Shown here: positions 8,434 through 14,706 of the stretch, piece after piece
Numbering within the stretch: position 1 is the first letter of the stretch
Layout: the number at the start of each line of letters is the position of its first letter
Virus record (IMG/VR): IMGVR_UViG_3300031576_000121
Location: 1-42,720 of that record
Length of the DNA: 42,720 nt
Reading direction: 5' to 3' (one strand)
Origin: a virus
Position numbers and translations under genes: made by a program
The notes under the pieces: generated by a model
Told to the model about the DNA's origin: nothing
Database searches by the model: none
The model's input: only the letters and a program-made list of their open reading frames with translations

Positions 8434-8579
8434 ATCGAGTCAGATGATTTTCCACGTGGAACAGTTTCGACAACCACTGTTTTATGGATTGAATCTAATG
8501 ACATGAGAAAAATCCCTACAACGCAGACGGCAGCAATCAAAAATACCAGCCAGTCACTTCGTGTTAATCCCAGAACCAC
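8331..8579 (-). CDS. Small single-pass membrane protein
   Basis: The protein has 82 residues from GTG 8579, overlapping the end of the PLA2-like gene by 16 bases. An N-terminal membrane helix covers about residues 8-27 (DWLVFLIAAVCVVGIFLMSL). The rest is a basic, cysteine-bearing tail (ICPKIKKCSCMENY). The topology resembles an inner-membrane spanin, but the periplasmic part is short and no partner lipoprotein is visible. I therefore leave the function open. The nested arrangement with the next gene in another frame is notable. Confidence 0.6.
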   Translation of the reverse strand: MVLGLTRSDWLVFLIAAVCVVGIFLMSLDSIHKTVVVETVPRGKSSDSICPKIKKCSCMENYPVRQKVDKAMTIFLQTEGRK

Positions 8580-8845
8580 CCTCCAAACGCTCTTGCCACT
8601 CCATAGTAAACATACGCCTTCACCTTCAAATACCGACTCTTTCGCGCCTCTGCTATACGAATCATGTCATTAAAAAAATCTCGGTCAACCTCTCGCCGCT
8701 TCACGGGATCTCGTTTCTCCCCTGAAAAGAGGTATCGGTTGTCGTGTCGCCGACATGCTTGATAAAACGGATCATCTTCGTGGGTCGCAATAATTGAAGA
8801 TATCCCACACCCTTCGAAGTCTTCATCGCTGTTTCGCTTTGCCAT
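8564..8845 (-). CDS. Phospholipase A2-like protein
   Basis: From ATG 8845 the protein has 93 residues. A longer version from ATG 8941 would lie over the upstream gene and adds no recognisable domain. Residues 24-38 read DDPFYQACRRHDNRY, matching the PLA2 active-site pattern CxxHDxxY with Cys31, His34-Asp35 and Tyr38. Asp54 in EVDRDFFNDM fits the second conserved acidic position of the family. PLA2 enzymes cleave the sn-2 ester of phospholipids with calcium. Few disulphide cysteines are present, as in prokaryotic and viral versions. Nearness to the holin and a membrane protein suggests membrane attack at lysis or entry; this is inference. Confidence 0.7.
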   Translation of the reverse strand: MAKRNSDEDFEGCGISSIIATHEDDPFYQACRRHDNRYLFSGEKRDPVKRREVDRDFFNDMIRIAEARKSRYLKVKAYVYYGVARAFGGWFWD

Positions 8846-9074
8846 CCTTCGATTTTCGATGCTTGTCAGGCGTATTGCAAGTAGCCCAATGGGGCACATA
8901 CCCGCGTTCCATCGGTGCTGGATCCTTAAGCAATACTCCATTGAAGGTAACTAGGTGTCGGATCCCTTCTGGTAAATCATTCGCCATTAATACTTTCGCA
9001 TCACACGGCATAATCCCGCCCGACTTCATACGGACAAAGGTCAGCGGCGCCCCGCAACTTTCACATAGACGCAT
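8823..9074 (-). CDS. Small zinc-ribbon-like protein
   Basis: The protein has 83 residues. The N-terminus MRLCESCGAPLTFVRMKSGG...PCDAK carries CxxC plus a further cysteine at about residue 24. A second group, HWATCNTPDKHRK, lies near the C-terminus. This is a common layout for small phage metal-binding proteins of unknown role. The ribosome site is AGAGGTGGA just before ATG 9074. It overlaps the PLA2-like gene by 23 bases and lies downstream of recT, separated by a hairpin region. Confidence 0.75.
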   Translation of the reverse strand: MRLCESCGAPLTFVRMKSGGIMPCDAKVLMANDLPEGIRHLVTFNGVLLKDPAPMERGYVPHWATCNTPDKHRKSKDGKAKQR

Positions 9075-9120
9075 CTTCCACCTCTATAAAAGTGCCCGTT
9101 GGTTACGTCCGGGCCAGACG

Positions 9121-9167
9121 GTGCGTTTTCTAGATTGATCTTGTAGGAGGCCAATAGAAAAACGCAC
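9121..9167 (-). promoter_or_regulatory. Hairpin with an anti-Shine-Dalgarno loop between recT and the zinc-ribbon gene
   Basis: Arms 9121-9132 and 9155-9167 pair over 12 bp with one bulged base, and TTG/CAA can extend the stem. On the minus strand, the direction of early transcription, the loop contains GGCCTCCTACA. This is the exact complement of the TGTAGGAGGCC ribosome-binding sequence found before the genes at 18035 and 19454. No T-tract follows on either strand, so it is not an ordinary terminator. It may mark an RNA that pairs with early-gene leaders, or simply an inverted relic of such a leader. Confidence 0.45.
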
Positions 9168-9176
9168 AAAACTTCC

Positions 9177-10211
9177 TTACAGGTTCATCTTTTCCACTGT
9201 ACCCTGCGCTTCCTTCGCCGCTCGCTCTTTAATCCGATCAAATTCCTTATCCTTACTCAAGATCGGCGATACCGTTGGAGCTACTTGCGTCTCAGGAATC
9301 ACTGCCTTTGTTTCAACCACTTCCGGTTTCGTCTCATGTTTTGCGGGAATCGGTTCAGGTTCCGGCTGACTCGTCTCTGGCATCTTAAATTTCAACTCCT
9401 CTGGGGTCTCAGGGAGTGCTGCCTGAATCGCCCCCGTAACATCAATAATGTTCCCTTTCCGCTCGGATCCGGCCAATTCCAGTTGGTTATCTAGATCAAT
9501 TGCTTGCTGTAATTCAACACTTTTCGGCACCCACTTCGCCGCTTGTTTGAACAGAGTCTTACATGCCATAGCGTCATAGTCATCGGGATTCGTGTTCCAC
9601 GGGGAAAAATCCGACCCCGACGCTTTCGACCTCCCCTTTATCCGGTCTACAAAGTCCATTCCTCTTACCTCGAAGTGATGACCGTATGCAGTTTCGATCA
9701 CGGAATAGCAGCAAGTTCGCTCTCCTCGGTCTTCGCCAAGGAACGGCTTGTGCTTCAAATACTTCGAGGTTCCTTTCGAAAAGTCGAAGTCATCTTTCTC
9801 ATACACTACTGCCGCTTGCACATCTCGCACGAATCCAGAGTTGAACGCTAACTTCACTAACCCTTGGTACATCGGCATAAAGGTCGCTTCGTATTTGCCG
9901 GTTTTGTTGTTTCGAAACGGAACGTACGCGCACTGCTGTATCGGCCCCGGATATAACTTCATTTCACAACTCGTCATAATGCATTGAGCAAAACTCTCGA
10001 ACGTACATTGCAAGAGTTGTGGAGATTTCGCCGCGACGTTTAGAGCAAGCAAGAAGATTTTCCTTGCGCTCTCTTCGTCACCGCAGAGATTTTTCAACCG
10101 CTTAAAATTATCTCGAAACCAATTTGCCGCGAGATCGTCAAAGCCTAACTTCGTCATTTTAGCTCCAGCTTTCGCCAGATCTTGACTCAATTTTGCATTT
10201 GGATTGTTCAT
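9177..10211 (-). CDS. recT: RecT-family single-strand annealing protein
   Basis: The protein has 344 residues. The RecT core is clear: FLLALNVAAKSPQLLQCTFESFAQCIM, LYPGPIQQCAYVPFRNNKTG, FMPMYQGLVKLAFNSGFV and DDYDAMACKTLFKQAAKW (about residues 48-235). RecT coats single-stranded DNA and anneals it to homologous strands, working with a 5'-3' exonuclease; the YqaJ protein at 15282 is the likely partner. The last 90 residues are rich in Pro, Glu and Thr and look disordered. ATG 10211 follows GTAGGAGG, the shared early ribosome site. Here recT and the exonuclease are separated by about 5 kb instead of adjacent. Confidence 0.95.
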   Translation of the reverse strand: MNNPNAKLSQDLAKAGAKMTKLGFDDLAANWFRDNFKRLKNLCGDEESARKIFLLALNVAAKSPQLLQCTFESFAQCIMTSCEMKLYPGPIQQCAYVPFRNNKTGKYEATFMPMYQGLVKLAFNSGFVRDVQAAVVYEKDDFDFSKGTSKYLKHKPFLGEDRGERTCCYSVIETAYGHHFEVRGMDFVDRIKGRSKASGSDFSPWNTNPDDYDAMACKTLFKQAAKWVPKSVELQQAIDLDNQLELAGSERKGNIIDVTGAIQAALPETPEELKFKMPETSQPEPEPIPAKHETKPEVVETKAVIPETQVAPTVSPILSKDKEFDRIKERAAKEAQGTVEKMNL

Positions 10212-10239
10212 AGTAGCCTCCTACTTTAAGTTAATTAAA

Positions 10240-10701
10240 CTAAAACGAGATCATTTCTGCAACTGGGATGTGAACCATCGGTTCAACATCTTCAAAGTCT
10301 CTTCTCTGTACTGTCCGACCGCCCCACCTTAAACTAATCACGTTGCTTTCGTTTACTCGGTAAAACCTATCCTCATTGTTCCATCGTACTGCGATTATTG
10401 CAGCATTGCCGCTTGTAAATGCTTTCAGCTTCAGCTCTTGATACTTGGAGTATGAAATCATGTAGGTGTTATATTGCAGAACGCAGCAATTTCGAATCTT
10501 TATTTCTAACCACGCCACCACCTGATCTTCTCTCACCGCTGCAAAGTCAATCTTGTGCGAGATAGGAAGTTTTTTTAGCTCACAATTAAATCGCTCCTGA
10601 ATTTTCTGAGCAAACTCCGTCTCTCTCGAAAGATGATCGGCTGTTTCGTAAAGCGGTCGCATTAGTTCAACCTCAGATTCGACTCGTTCGATTGCGGCCA
10701 T
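10240..10701 (-). CDS. PD-(D/E)XK-like nuclease
   Basis: The protein has 153 residues. A nuclease-like core is seen as KIDFAAVREDQVVAWLEIKIR, giving Asp52, Glu66 and Lys68 in a D-(X)n-E-X-K pattern; an earlier glutamate lies in the helix SRETEFAQKIQERF. This core occurs in Holliday-junction resolvases, VRR-type and other DNA nucleases. It is immediately upstream of recT, so a role in recombination or DNA-end processing is likely. The start at ATG 10701 overlaps the upstream gene by 40 bases; an internal ATG 13 codons later is an alternative. Confidence 0.75.
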   Translation of the reverse strand: MAAIERVESEVELMRPLYETADHLSRETEFAQKIQERFNCELKKLPISHKIDFAAVREDQVVAWLEIKIRNCCVLQYNTYMISYSKYQELKLKAFTSGNAAIIAVRWNNEDRFYRVNESNVISLRWGGRTVQRRDFEDVEPMVHIPVAEMISF

Positions 10702-10883
10702 CGGTCCAGTATAAACTGAACGTCGTCTCTCAGGTCAAGTTTCCAGATGAGCCACAACACCACTGCAATCCGAAGACGGTGACTTACCTCTAACAACATA
10801 CCTGAAAACGTATCGGCTATTTTGAAAATAGTTTCCTGCTGCACCTTCTCACTCACAAATCTCTCCTGTAATATCCAATTCAT
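10662..10883 (-). CDS. Hypothetical small protein
   Basis: The protein has 73 residues and overlaps both neighbours in the early operon (35 and 40 bases). The middle is hydrophobic (GMLLEVSHRLRIAVVLWLIWKLDL) but interrupted by charged residues, so a membrane helix is uncertain. The ribosome site is weak. No family is recognised. Tight overlaps favour a real, translationally coupled gene. Confidence 0.55.
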   Translation of the reverse strand: MNWILQERFVSEKVQQETIFKIADTFSGMLLEVSHRLRIAVVLWLIWKLDLRDDVQFILDRWPQSNESNLRLN

Positions 10884-11061
10884 CCCCGATAACTCGTAAG
10901 ATTCGATGAAACTCCTTCAGTGTGCGAATTGCGCACTCCTTTGGTTTCTGATTCAACCACGACTCTACTTCCTCCCAACTACAGTCTGACAAGCATCGAT
11001 TGAAGAACTTCCCGTCCCTCTCCACTCGAATGAAAGTACTGTCTAGCTGTCGCTCCTTCAT
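10849..11061 (-). CDS. Hypothetical small protein
   Basis: The protein has 70 residues with an AAAGG site before ATG 11061. It is soluble and helix-rich, with a WEEVESWLNQKPKECAIRTLKEF segment in the middle. It lies between a DUF3310 protein and another small gene in the early operon. No domain is recognised. Confidence 0.65.
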   Translation of the reverse strand: MKERQLDSTFIRVERDGKFFNRCLSDCSWEEVESWLNQKPKECAIRTLKEFHRILRVIGDELDITGEICE

Positions 11062-11076
11062 TGGCCTTTATGTCCC

Positions 11077-11340
11077 TCAGTCGCCTGAGTTTTTGGATTT
11101 CTCGTGATTCATACTTTCAGCAACCGTTCGCACCTCAATATCTTTATTTTCTAGGTAAAGCTCGATATACCGCTTTGCCTTCAGAATATCGACTGCCTCA
11201 TCTTCCCCTAATTTCTTCCCGGCTCTGTCAAGATATTTGATTGCATTACCAAGGCAAAATCCTCTTAACAGTCCAGCACCTTTCATAAACTTTAGGTTAA
11301 ACTCGTTATAGTGCGACGGTGATATTTTCTGTGTTGTCAT
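11077..11340 (-). CDS. DUF3310-type nucleotide-kinase-like small protein
   Basis: The protein has 87 residues. The segment SHYNEFNLKF...LLRGFCLGNAIKYLDRAGKK...ILKAKRYIELYLE matches the DUF3310 pattern widely found in phage early regions. In that pattern an HY start is followed by a GFCLGNAIKYLxRAGKK core and a helical end. These proteins are often labelled nucleotide kinase, but no catalytic role is established. ATG 11340 has only a weak ribosome site. Confidence 0.85.
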   Translation of the reverse strand: MTTQKISPSHYNEFNLKFMKGAGLLRGFCLGNAIKYLDRAGKKLGEDEAVDILKAKRYIELYLENKDIEVRTVAESMNHEKSKNSGD

Positions 11341-11361
11341 GGTTTTACACCGCTTTCAGCC

Positions 11362-11490
11362 TTAGAATTTGGATTTCTCAGTCCGATACCCGTTTAGTCT
11401 ACCAAAGAGATAGGCGGCTATCGCAGACCTAGGCCAAAACGCCGGAATCGTACTGCCGCCTCGTTCGTCCGGCTTCTCGTTAGTTGTCAT
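11362..11490 (-). CDS. 42-residue small protein coupled to its upstream neighbour
   Basis: ATG 11490 lies two bases after the stop of the 133-residue gene, and the frame is open to TAA 11362. The product has 42 residues, MTTNEKPDERGG...AFWPRSAIAAYLFGRLNGY.... Its start MTT-K resembles the start of the next gene (MTTQK). A central helix could be amphipathic. Stop-start spacing suggests translational coupling. Function is unknown. Confidence 0.5.
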   Translation of the reverse strand: MTTNEKPDERGGSTIPAFWPRSAIAAYLFGRLNGYRTEKSKF

Positions 11491-11492
11491 AA

Positions 11493-11894
11493 TCAGTCTA
11501 CTTCCAACATCGGCAATAATTTTTGAGGCATTCGACCGCTTTCCTGTGCGGCTATTAGGGCCGGAACTGCGTGCGTCGAAAGCCTGTTTCCATCAGGCAT
11601 TACGATATCTGACAAAAATTCTTCCTCGAAAGTTTTAAGCCCACATGCAAGTACCTCGAATTTCGCTTTAACGGTGAGAAGAAGCACTCTATAGCGCCTG
11701 CGGGTTTCTGTTTCATTCGAAGAAAGCGGGATTTCCATACGGACCTGCCATTGCTTGTAGAGAAAGGCGATAAAAGCTTTCTTCCCATCCTCTCCGACCA
11801 TAAATCCATGCGCACCATAACGCTTAATAGCCTCGGCAATCTTTTGTTGAGAGCGAGAAACCGGAACATTGGTGCCTTGTGCGAATTTACTCAT
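11493..11894 (-). CDS. Hypothetical early protein
   Basis: The protein has 133 residues and overlaps the upstream stop by eight bases (GAATGAGTAA). It is soluble and mixed alpha/beta. The first 35 residues (SRSQQKIAEAIKRYGAHGFMVGEDG) resemble a small helix-turn-helix-like or nucleic-acid-binding start, but this is weak. The C-terminus includes PDGNRLSTHAVPALIAAQESGRMP. The ribosome site GGGGGAG is present. No family is assigned. Confidence 0.75.
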   Translation of the reverse strand: MSKFAQGTNVPVSRSQQKIAEAIKRYGAHGFMVGEDGKKAFIAFLYKQWQVRMEIPLSSNETETRRRYRVLLLTVKAKFEVLACGLKTFEEEFLSDIVMPDGNRLSTHAVPALIAAQESGRMPQKLLPMLEVD

Positions 11895-12465
11895 TCTCCC
11901 CCGCTAATTTATCCAGTGCCTCAACATTCTCAAAGCCAAGTAGAGGTAAGAAATAATATTTCATCAGCTTTGTGTGTCCGATGATTTCAAGTGTCGCTCC
12001 GCGAACACGCCGATAGAACCAATATGCGGCGGAGGCGTGGGCAGCGTCGGCAGCGTCGCCGCTGCCGCCGACGACGTAGGCGGCGGCAGTGTCGGCGACA
12101 TAGGCGTAGGCGTAGGCGGGTTGATCTACCCAGCGCCAGAACTTAAGAATCCGCGTAGTTTCTACACCTAGAATCTTTTCGGGATTTTGCAGTACGTCCT
12201 GCGGGCAGCCATCATTCTTATCGTTTACGTGCCGCAAGAGGACAGAATGAGTAATTGAGATATTTAGCAGCCTCGCCACTTCCCTATCGGCTATATATTG
12301 TTTCATTGTTCTGAGCTCTTCGTCGGATTTCCCGGCTAGTCGCAACACATCACCTTGAGCGCAGCAGCACCCATTTTTGTCTATGAGGCATCCCCTGAAC
12401 AATGGCCGCTCCGCTGAGTCCCAGCGTCGTACGATTTTCTCTATAGTGATATTTTCGTTATTCAT
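11887..12465 (-). CDS. Early protein with an alanine/tyrosine-rich insert
   Basis: The protein has 192 residues from ATG 12465, behind a strong AAAGGAGGGG. Residues 1-110 are ordinary (cysteine cluster NGCCCAQGD, helix SDEELRTMKQYIADREVARLL). Residues of about 113-150 are low complexity: AYAYAYVADTAAAYVVGG then GDAADAAHASAAYW. The last 40 residues return to ordinary composition. The insert is encoded by a GC-rich tract unlike the AT-balanced surroundings. Alanine-rich segments of this kind occur in several phage small proteins; I cannot name the function. Confidence 0.75.
   Translation of the reverse strand: MNNENITIEKIVRRWDSAERPLFRGCLIDKNGCCCAQGDVLRLAGKSDEELRTMKQYIADREVARLLNISITHSVLLRHVNDKNDGCPQDVLQNPEKILGVETTRILKFWRWVDQPAYAYAYVADTAAAYVVGGSGDAADAAHASAAYWFYRRVRGATLEIIGHTKLMKYYFLPLLGFENVEALDKLAGENE
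12000..12122. repeat. GC-rich low-complexity tract inside an early gene
   Basis: The tract is dominated by GCC/GGC and GTA-type triplets, including tandem GGCGTA units near 12104-12118. It encodes the Ala/Tyr/Asp-rich insert of the 192-residue protein. Its composition is much richer in G+C than the neighbouring sequence and is a likely site of slippage and length variation. Confidence 0.7.
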
Positions 12466-12769
12466 ACCCCTCCTTTAGTTGCTCGATTAATATCCCTAGC
12501 TGGTGGTTCTTCCCGTACACGTACGGAAGTTCGAGGATAGCTTTCAGCTTCTCCAACACCTTCGCCTTCATCCGCTCTGCTCCGCGCTGCTCGCCCCAAG
12601 CGGCACCGGCTCGAAAAGATCGCATCATTTCAAATTCTAAATGCCCCTGAAGTGGTACAAAAACTCCTTCTGGGAAACATTTCCATGGATTAACAAACAT
12701 CGATGCCGCCTCGTTAAGATCCTCCGCTGATTTCTCTCGGTCGCTCGTTACGGCTCCTTGCTTGTTCAT
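12458..12769 (-). CDS. Hypothetical early protein
   Basis: The protein has 103 residues. A segment MFVNPWKCFPEGVFVPLQGH is followed by MRSFRAGAAWGEQRGAERMKAKVLEKL, a helical pattern often seen in small phage proteins. It overlaps the upstream coiled-coil gene by 56 bases and the downstream gene by eight. No membrane segment is seen. Function is unknown. Confidence 0.7.
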   Translation of the reverse strand: MNKQGAVTSDREKSAEDLNEAASMFVNPWKCFPEGVFVPLQGHLEFEMMRSFRAGAAWGEQRGAERMKAKVLEKLKAILELPYVYGKNHQLGILIEQLKEGYE

Positions 12770-13223
12770 TCTCTTGCGTCCTCCATCTACTATCTAATTG
12801 CGATAGTGCTAGATCTCTTTCTTTAACTACGGTTGTCAGTAAGTGGTCCTTTGTCGACATCTCTGTTTGAAATATAGGATGATTGTAGATATCTGCTGAT
12901 GTAATTTTATTTTGTACAAGTCTTTCGTACTTTTCCTTCCAGTAAAAAATTTTCCCTTCTACTTCTCTTTTGGCTTCGGAGCTATATTTAATCCGTAATT
13001 TTCTTATCGCTTCTTTTACGGTTACTTTGTGGAGTATCGCGCTTTGTTGTTTTGACATTAATGTTTTCAGTCTTTTATTCTCGCGCCGTGATTTCCTTGC
13101 AATCTCTTTGTATGTTTGTTGTATTGTAGTGTTTTCGTTTTCGAGTGTCGCCTCTCGCCCTTCAAGCCAAGCGAATTGTGCGCTTATTTCTTTAAGTAAT
13201 TTGATAGTGCTAAGTTTTTCCAT
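12714..13223 (-). CDS. Coiled-coil early protein
   Basis: ATG 13223 is preferred because AGGG lies five bases upstream; an in-frame GTG is at 13229. The product has 169 residues and is almost entirely helical, with long charged heptad-like stretches (REATLENENTTIQQTYKEIARKSRRENKRL and beyond). The end is arginine-rich. It has no enzyme motif. It may be a structural or scaffold-like protein, or a DNA-associated one. The gene is more AT-rich than its neighbours. Confidence 0.7.
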   Translation of the reverse strand: MEKLSTIKLLKEISAQFAWLEGREATLENENTTIQQTYKEIARKSRRENKRLKTLMSKQQSAILHKVTVKEAIRKLRIKYSSEAKREVEGKIFYWKEKYERLVQNKITSADIYNHPIFQTEMSTKDHLLTTVVKERDLALSQLDSRWRTQENEQARSRNERPREISGGS

Positions 13224-13230
13224 AATCACC

Positions 13231-13332
13231 CTAAGTCCCTGATTCTTGGTTAGAGGGAGAGTTTGGGTCGACTGAAGATCGTTCGTCCTGAGTCAATTGT
13301 AACCGCCGTTCTTGTGTCATCCCCATTTCCAT
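13231..13332 (-). CDS. Possible 33-residue peptide
   Basis: The frame is open from ATG 13332 (others at 13326 and 13320) to TAG 13231, and starts four bases after the stop of the 38-residue membrane ORF. The product is polar (MTQERRLQLTQDERSSVDP...). The ribosome site is weak. It fills an otherwise empty gap of the operon, which is the main support. Confidence 0.3.
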   Translation of the reverse strand: MEMGMTQERRLQLTQDERSSVDPNSPSNQESGT

Positions 13333-13336
13333 CTAC

Positions 13337-13453
13337 CTACGAATTACTCGTTTTCAATATTAGAGCGACTACTATCCAAACACATCCAGTCATTGGCTGC
13401 CCTCCGGCGCAGAAAATAGCACCACTAATTAAGAAAGCCTGAGCATCGCTCAT
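13337..13453 (-). CDS. 38-residue hydrophobic peptide, probable membrane protein
   Basis: ATG 13453 overlaps the TAA of the ribbon-helix-helix gene by one base. The product contains a long hydrophobic region, AFLISGAIFCAGG then MTGCVWIVVALIL, consistent with one or two short membrane passes. The overlap suggests coupling to the regulator. Function is unknown. Confidence 0.45.
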   Translation of the reverse strand: MSDAQAFLISGAIFCAGGQPMTGCVWIVVALILKTSNS

Positions 13454-13605
13454 TAGTTCCTTCTCCACGCCTTTGACAAAACCGCCTCTACTAAGTCACT
13501 GACGCTCGTTTCTTGCCGGTCAGCTTTCTCTCTCGCCGTTCGCTTCAATGCTGGAGTCACCCAGATTGTCATCGGCAATTTTTTTGTTCGTTTCACTTTC
13601 TTCAT
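13453..13605 (-). CDS. Ribbon-helix-helix DNA-binding protein
   Basis: The protein has 50 residues from ATG 13605, behind AAGGGAG at good spacing. The sequence reads KKLPMTIWVTPALKRTAREKADRQ then ETSVSDLVEAVLSKAW. A short basic strand is followed by two helices, the classic ribbon-helix-helix arrangement of Arc/MetJ/CopG regulators. These act as dimers on operator DNA. It overlaps the 3' end of the 89-residue gene by 86 bases in another frame. It probably regulates phage or host genes; the target is unknown. Confidence 0.75.
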   Translation of the reverse strand: MKKVKRTKKLPMTIWVTPALKRTAREKADRQETSVSDLVEAVLSKAWRRN

Positions 13606-13789
13606 TTTGGTTCTCCCTTAAAATTAACTCCTTTTGAGGATCAGACCAGTCATGCGCTCTTACGTAATCGAGTGCTTCCTCTAAACTTCGACATCCCGAA
13701 CAATTCTCCCTGTTCGCTGCTCTTTCTCGCACCACATCCCACAATCCGTCAGGACGCTTGGTAATAACGATTCGTACTAATCTAGTCAT
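13520..13789 (-). CDS. Hypothetical small protein
   Basis: The protein has 89 residues starting three bases after the upstream stop. The N-terminal 50 residues (RLVRIVITKRPDGLWDVVRERA...CSGCRSLEEALDYVRAHDW) look like a compact beta-alpha fold similar to small single-domain phage proteins. The rest is acidic and disordered and overlaps the ribbon-helix-helix gene. No catalytic motif is seen. Confidence 0.65.
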   Translation of the reverse strand: MTRLVRIVITKRPDGLWDVVRERAANRENCSGCRSLEEALDYVRAHDWSDPQKELILRENQNEESETNKKIADDNLGDSSIEANGERES

Positions 13790-13792
13790 ATT

Positions 13793-14419
13793 TCAATTAT
13801 GTATATCAACAATGGTCACTCTCTCGTCTGGCCCTACATCATTTAAAGCGCTCCAAAAATTCTGAATCCAGTTAGGATCTTTCACAAAGATTTTACCGTC
13901 CCATGTTTCTTTTTCAATCCAACCCTCTCCCTGAAGAAAACACAGAGCGCGCCAAGGTCGGTGTACTCGATTGTGATAAACTTCAAAACTTTCTCCCTGT
14001 AAAGGTTTATACTCTTCGTCGCAGTATAGCGTCTTTTTTACCTCATCAGTCATGAGTTGACAGTCATGCCAGAACATTTCATTCTCATGTCGGATCTCTA
14101 GATCCATTCCTGCGAAGTCGATTTCTTTTTTTAGAAGAGAGTCGTACCAACCGGGCTTGCGAGATAACGGAGCTGCCCCAATAAAACCACTCGGGTGTGA
14201 GTGTGGCAATCGAGGACCAACGGTTCCAGATTCAGCACCGGGGATTGCTTTTAAATTAGTTGTCCACCGCCCGCCGATTTCATACCAATCCCATTTCCCG
14301 TTAGGATTCCTATGATATTTCTCGCTGCCCTCTTCATACTCTTCAACTTTCAGATGCTTGCTGAATGGCGCTAGAAGTTTCTCGACATCCTCTCCGATAA
14401 CAACAATCTTGTAATGCAT
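13793..14419 (-). CDS. Conserved-type phage protein of unknown function (WDWYEIGGRW motif)
   Basis: The protein has 208 residues; AAGGGA precedes ATG 14419. The segment RNPNGKWDWYEIGGRWT at about residues 37-53 is a signature that I recall from phage and plasmid proteins of unknown function. It is followed by several aromatic-rich regions. The protein is soluble and acidic. It may be an enzyme, but no known catalytic pattern is evident. Confidence 0.8.
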   Translation of the reverse strand: MHYKIVVIGEDVEKLLAPFSKHLKVEEYEEGSEKYHRNPNGKWDWYEIGGRWTTNLKAIPGAESGTVGPRLPHSHPSGFIGAAPLSRKPGWYDSLLKKEIDFAGMDLEIRHENEMFWHDCQLMTDEVKKTLYCDEEYKPLQGESFEVYHNRVHRPWRALCFLQGEGWIEKETWDGKIFVKDPNWIQNFWSALNDVGPDERVTIVDIHN

Positions 14420-14457
14420 TTCTAATCCCTTGAATTAGTTAAATCCGTAAAACAAAC

Positions 14458-14640
14458 TCATTCCTTCACCACTCCCCAATTAACATCCTCGTAATTCTCA
14501 AACGCCAACACCGGCACTCGCTCCGTCTCACCTTTTTTTCTCAATACCCTTCACCCACCGCGCAGCTAAGACCCCTCTTTCCGTCCCAACTCCCGCTCGG
14601 TAGATAGCGCGGTCTCGTTCATCCGAGACCGCGCCTTTTC
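14458..14640 (-). pseudogene. Coding-like block with a frame break at an A7 tract
   Basis: Reading the minus strand from about 14629, one frame gives DERDRAIYRAGVGTERG then VLAARWVKGIEKK. It meets a stop just after a run of seven A (T7 at 14533-14539 on the plus strand). Removing one A would join it to GETERVPVLAFENYEDVNWG, ending at TGA 14458-14460. Both halves look like protein, but the 5' half has no usual start codon. It may be a decayed gene, a sequencing error in the homopolymer, or a programmed shift from the 46-residue gene. A TTG at 14544 could start the 3' half as 28 residues. Confidence 0.4.
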
Positions 14641-14706
14641 AATCTTCTGTCGCTTGGCTAGTTTCGCCCTACGCTTCGCTCTGGCTGCTCGCTTCTGTTG
14701 GTTCAT
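14566..14706 (-). CDS. 46-residue basic protein
   Basis: ATG 14706 follows AAGGAAGG and overlaps the end of the 92-residue gene by 38 bases. The product starts MNQQKRAARAKRRAKLAKRQ, a lysine/arginine/alanine-rich helix of the kind common at the start of small phage proteins. It is followed by a polar tail encoded through the 14607-14634 hairpin. It may bind nucleic acid. It could also be the 5' part of the broken block described at 14458-14640. Confidence 0.5.
   Translation of the reverse strand: MNQQKRAARAKRRAKLAKRQKIEKARSRMNETALSTERELGRKEGS
14607..14634. other. Perfect 11-bp stem-loop
   Basis: GCGCGGTCTCG (14607-14617) and its complement (14624-14634) enclose a six-base loop. On the plus strand CTTTTC follows. 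On the minus strand no T-run follows, so it is a poor terminator for the early operon. It lies within the basic 46-residue gene, just upstream of the frame break region, and could affect translation or RNA stability. Confidence 0.6.

Noticed and set aside
8101-8579. Nested Rz/Rz1-like spanin pair
   Set aside because: The inner frame has no lipobox and the outer has only a short tail after its membrane helix; the nesting alone is not enough.
8404-8673. Plus-strand frame opposite the PLA2-like and membrane-protein genes
   Set aside because: It lies antisense to genes with recognisable features, and its translation is serine/threonine-rich without a domain or ribosome site.
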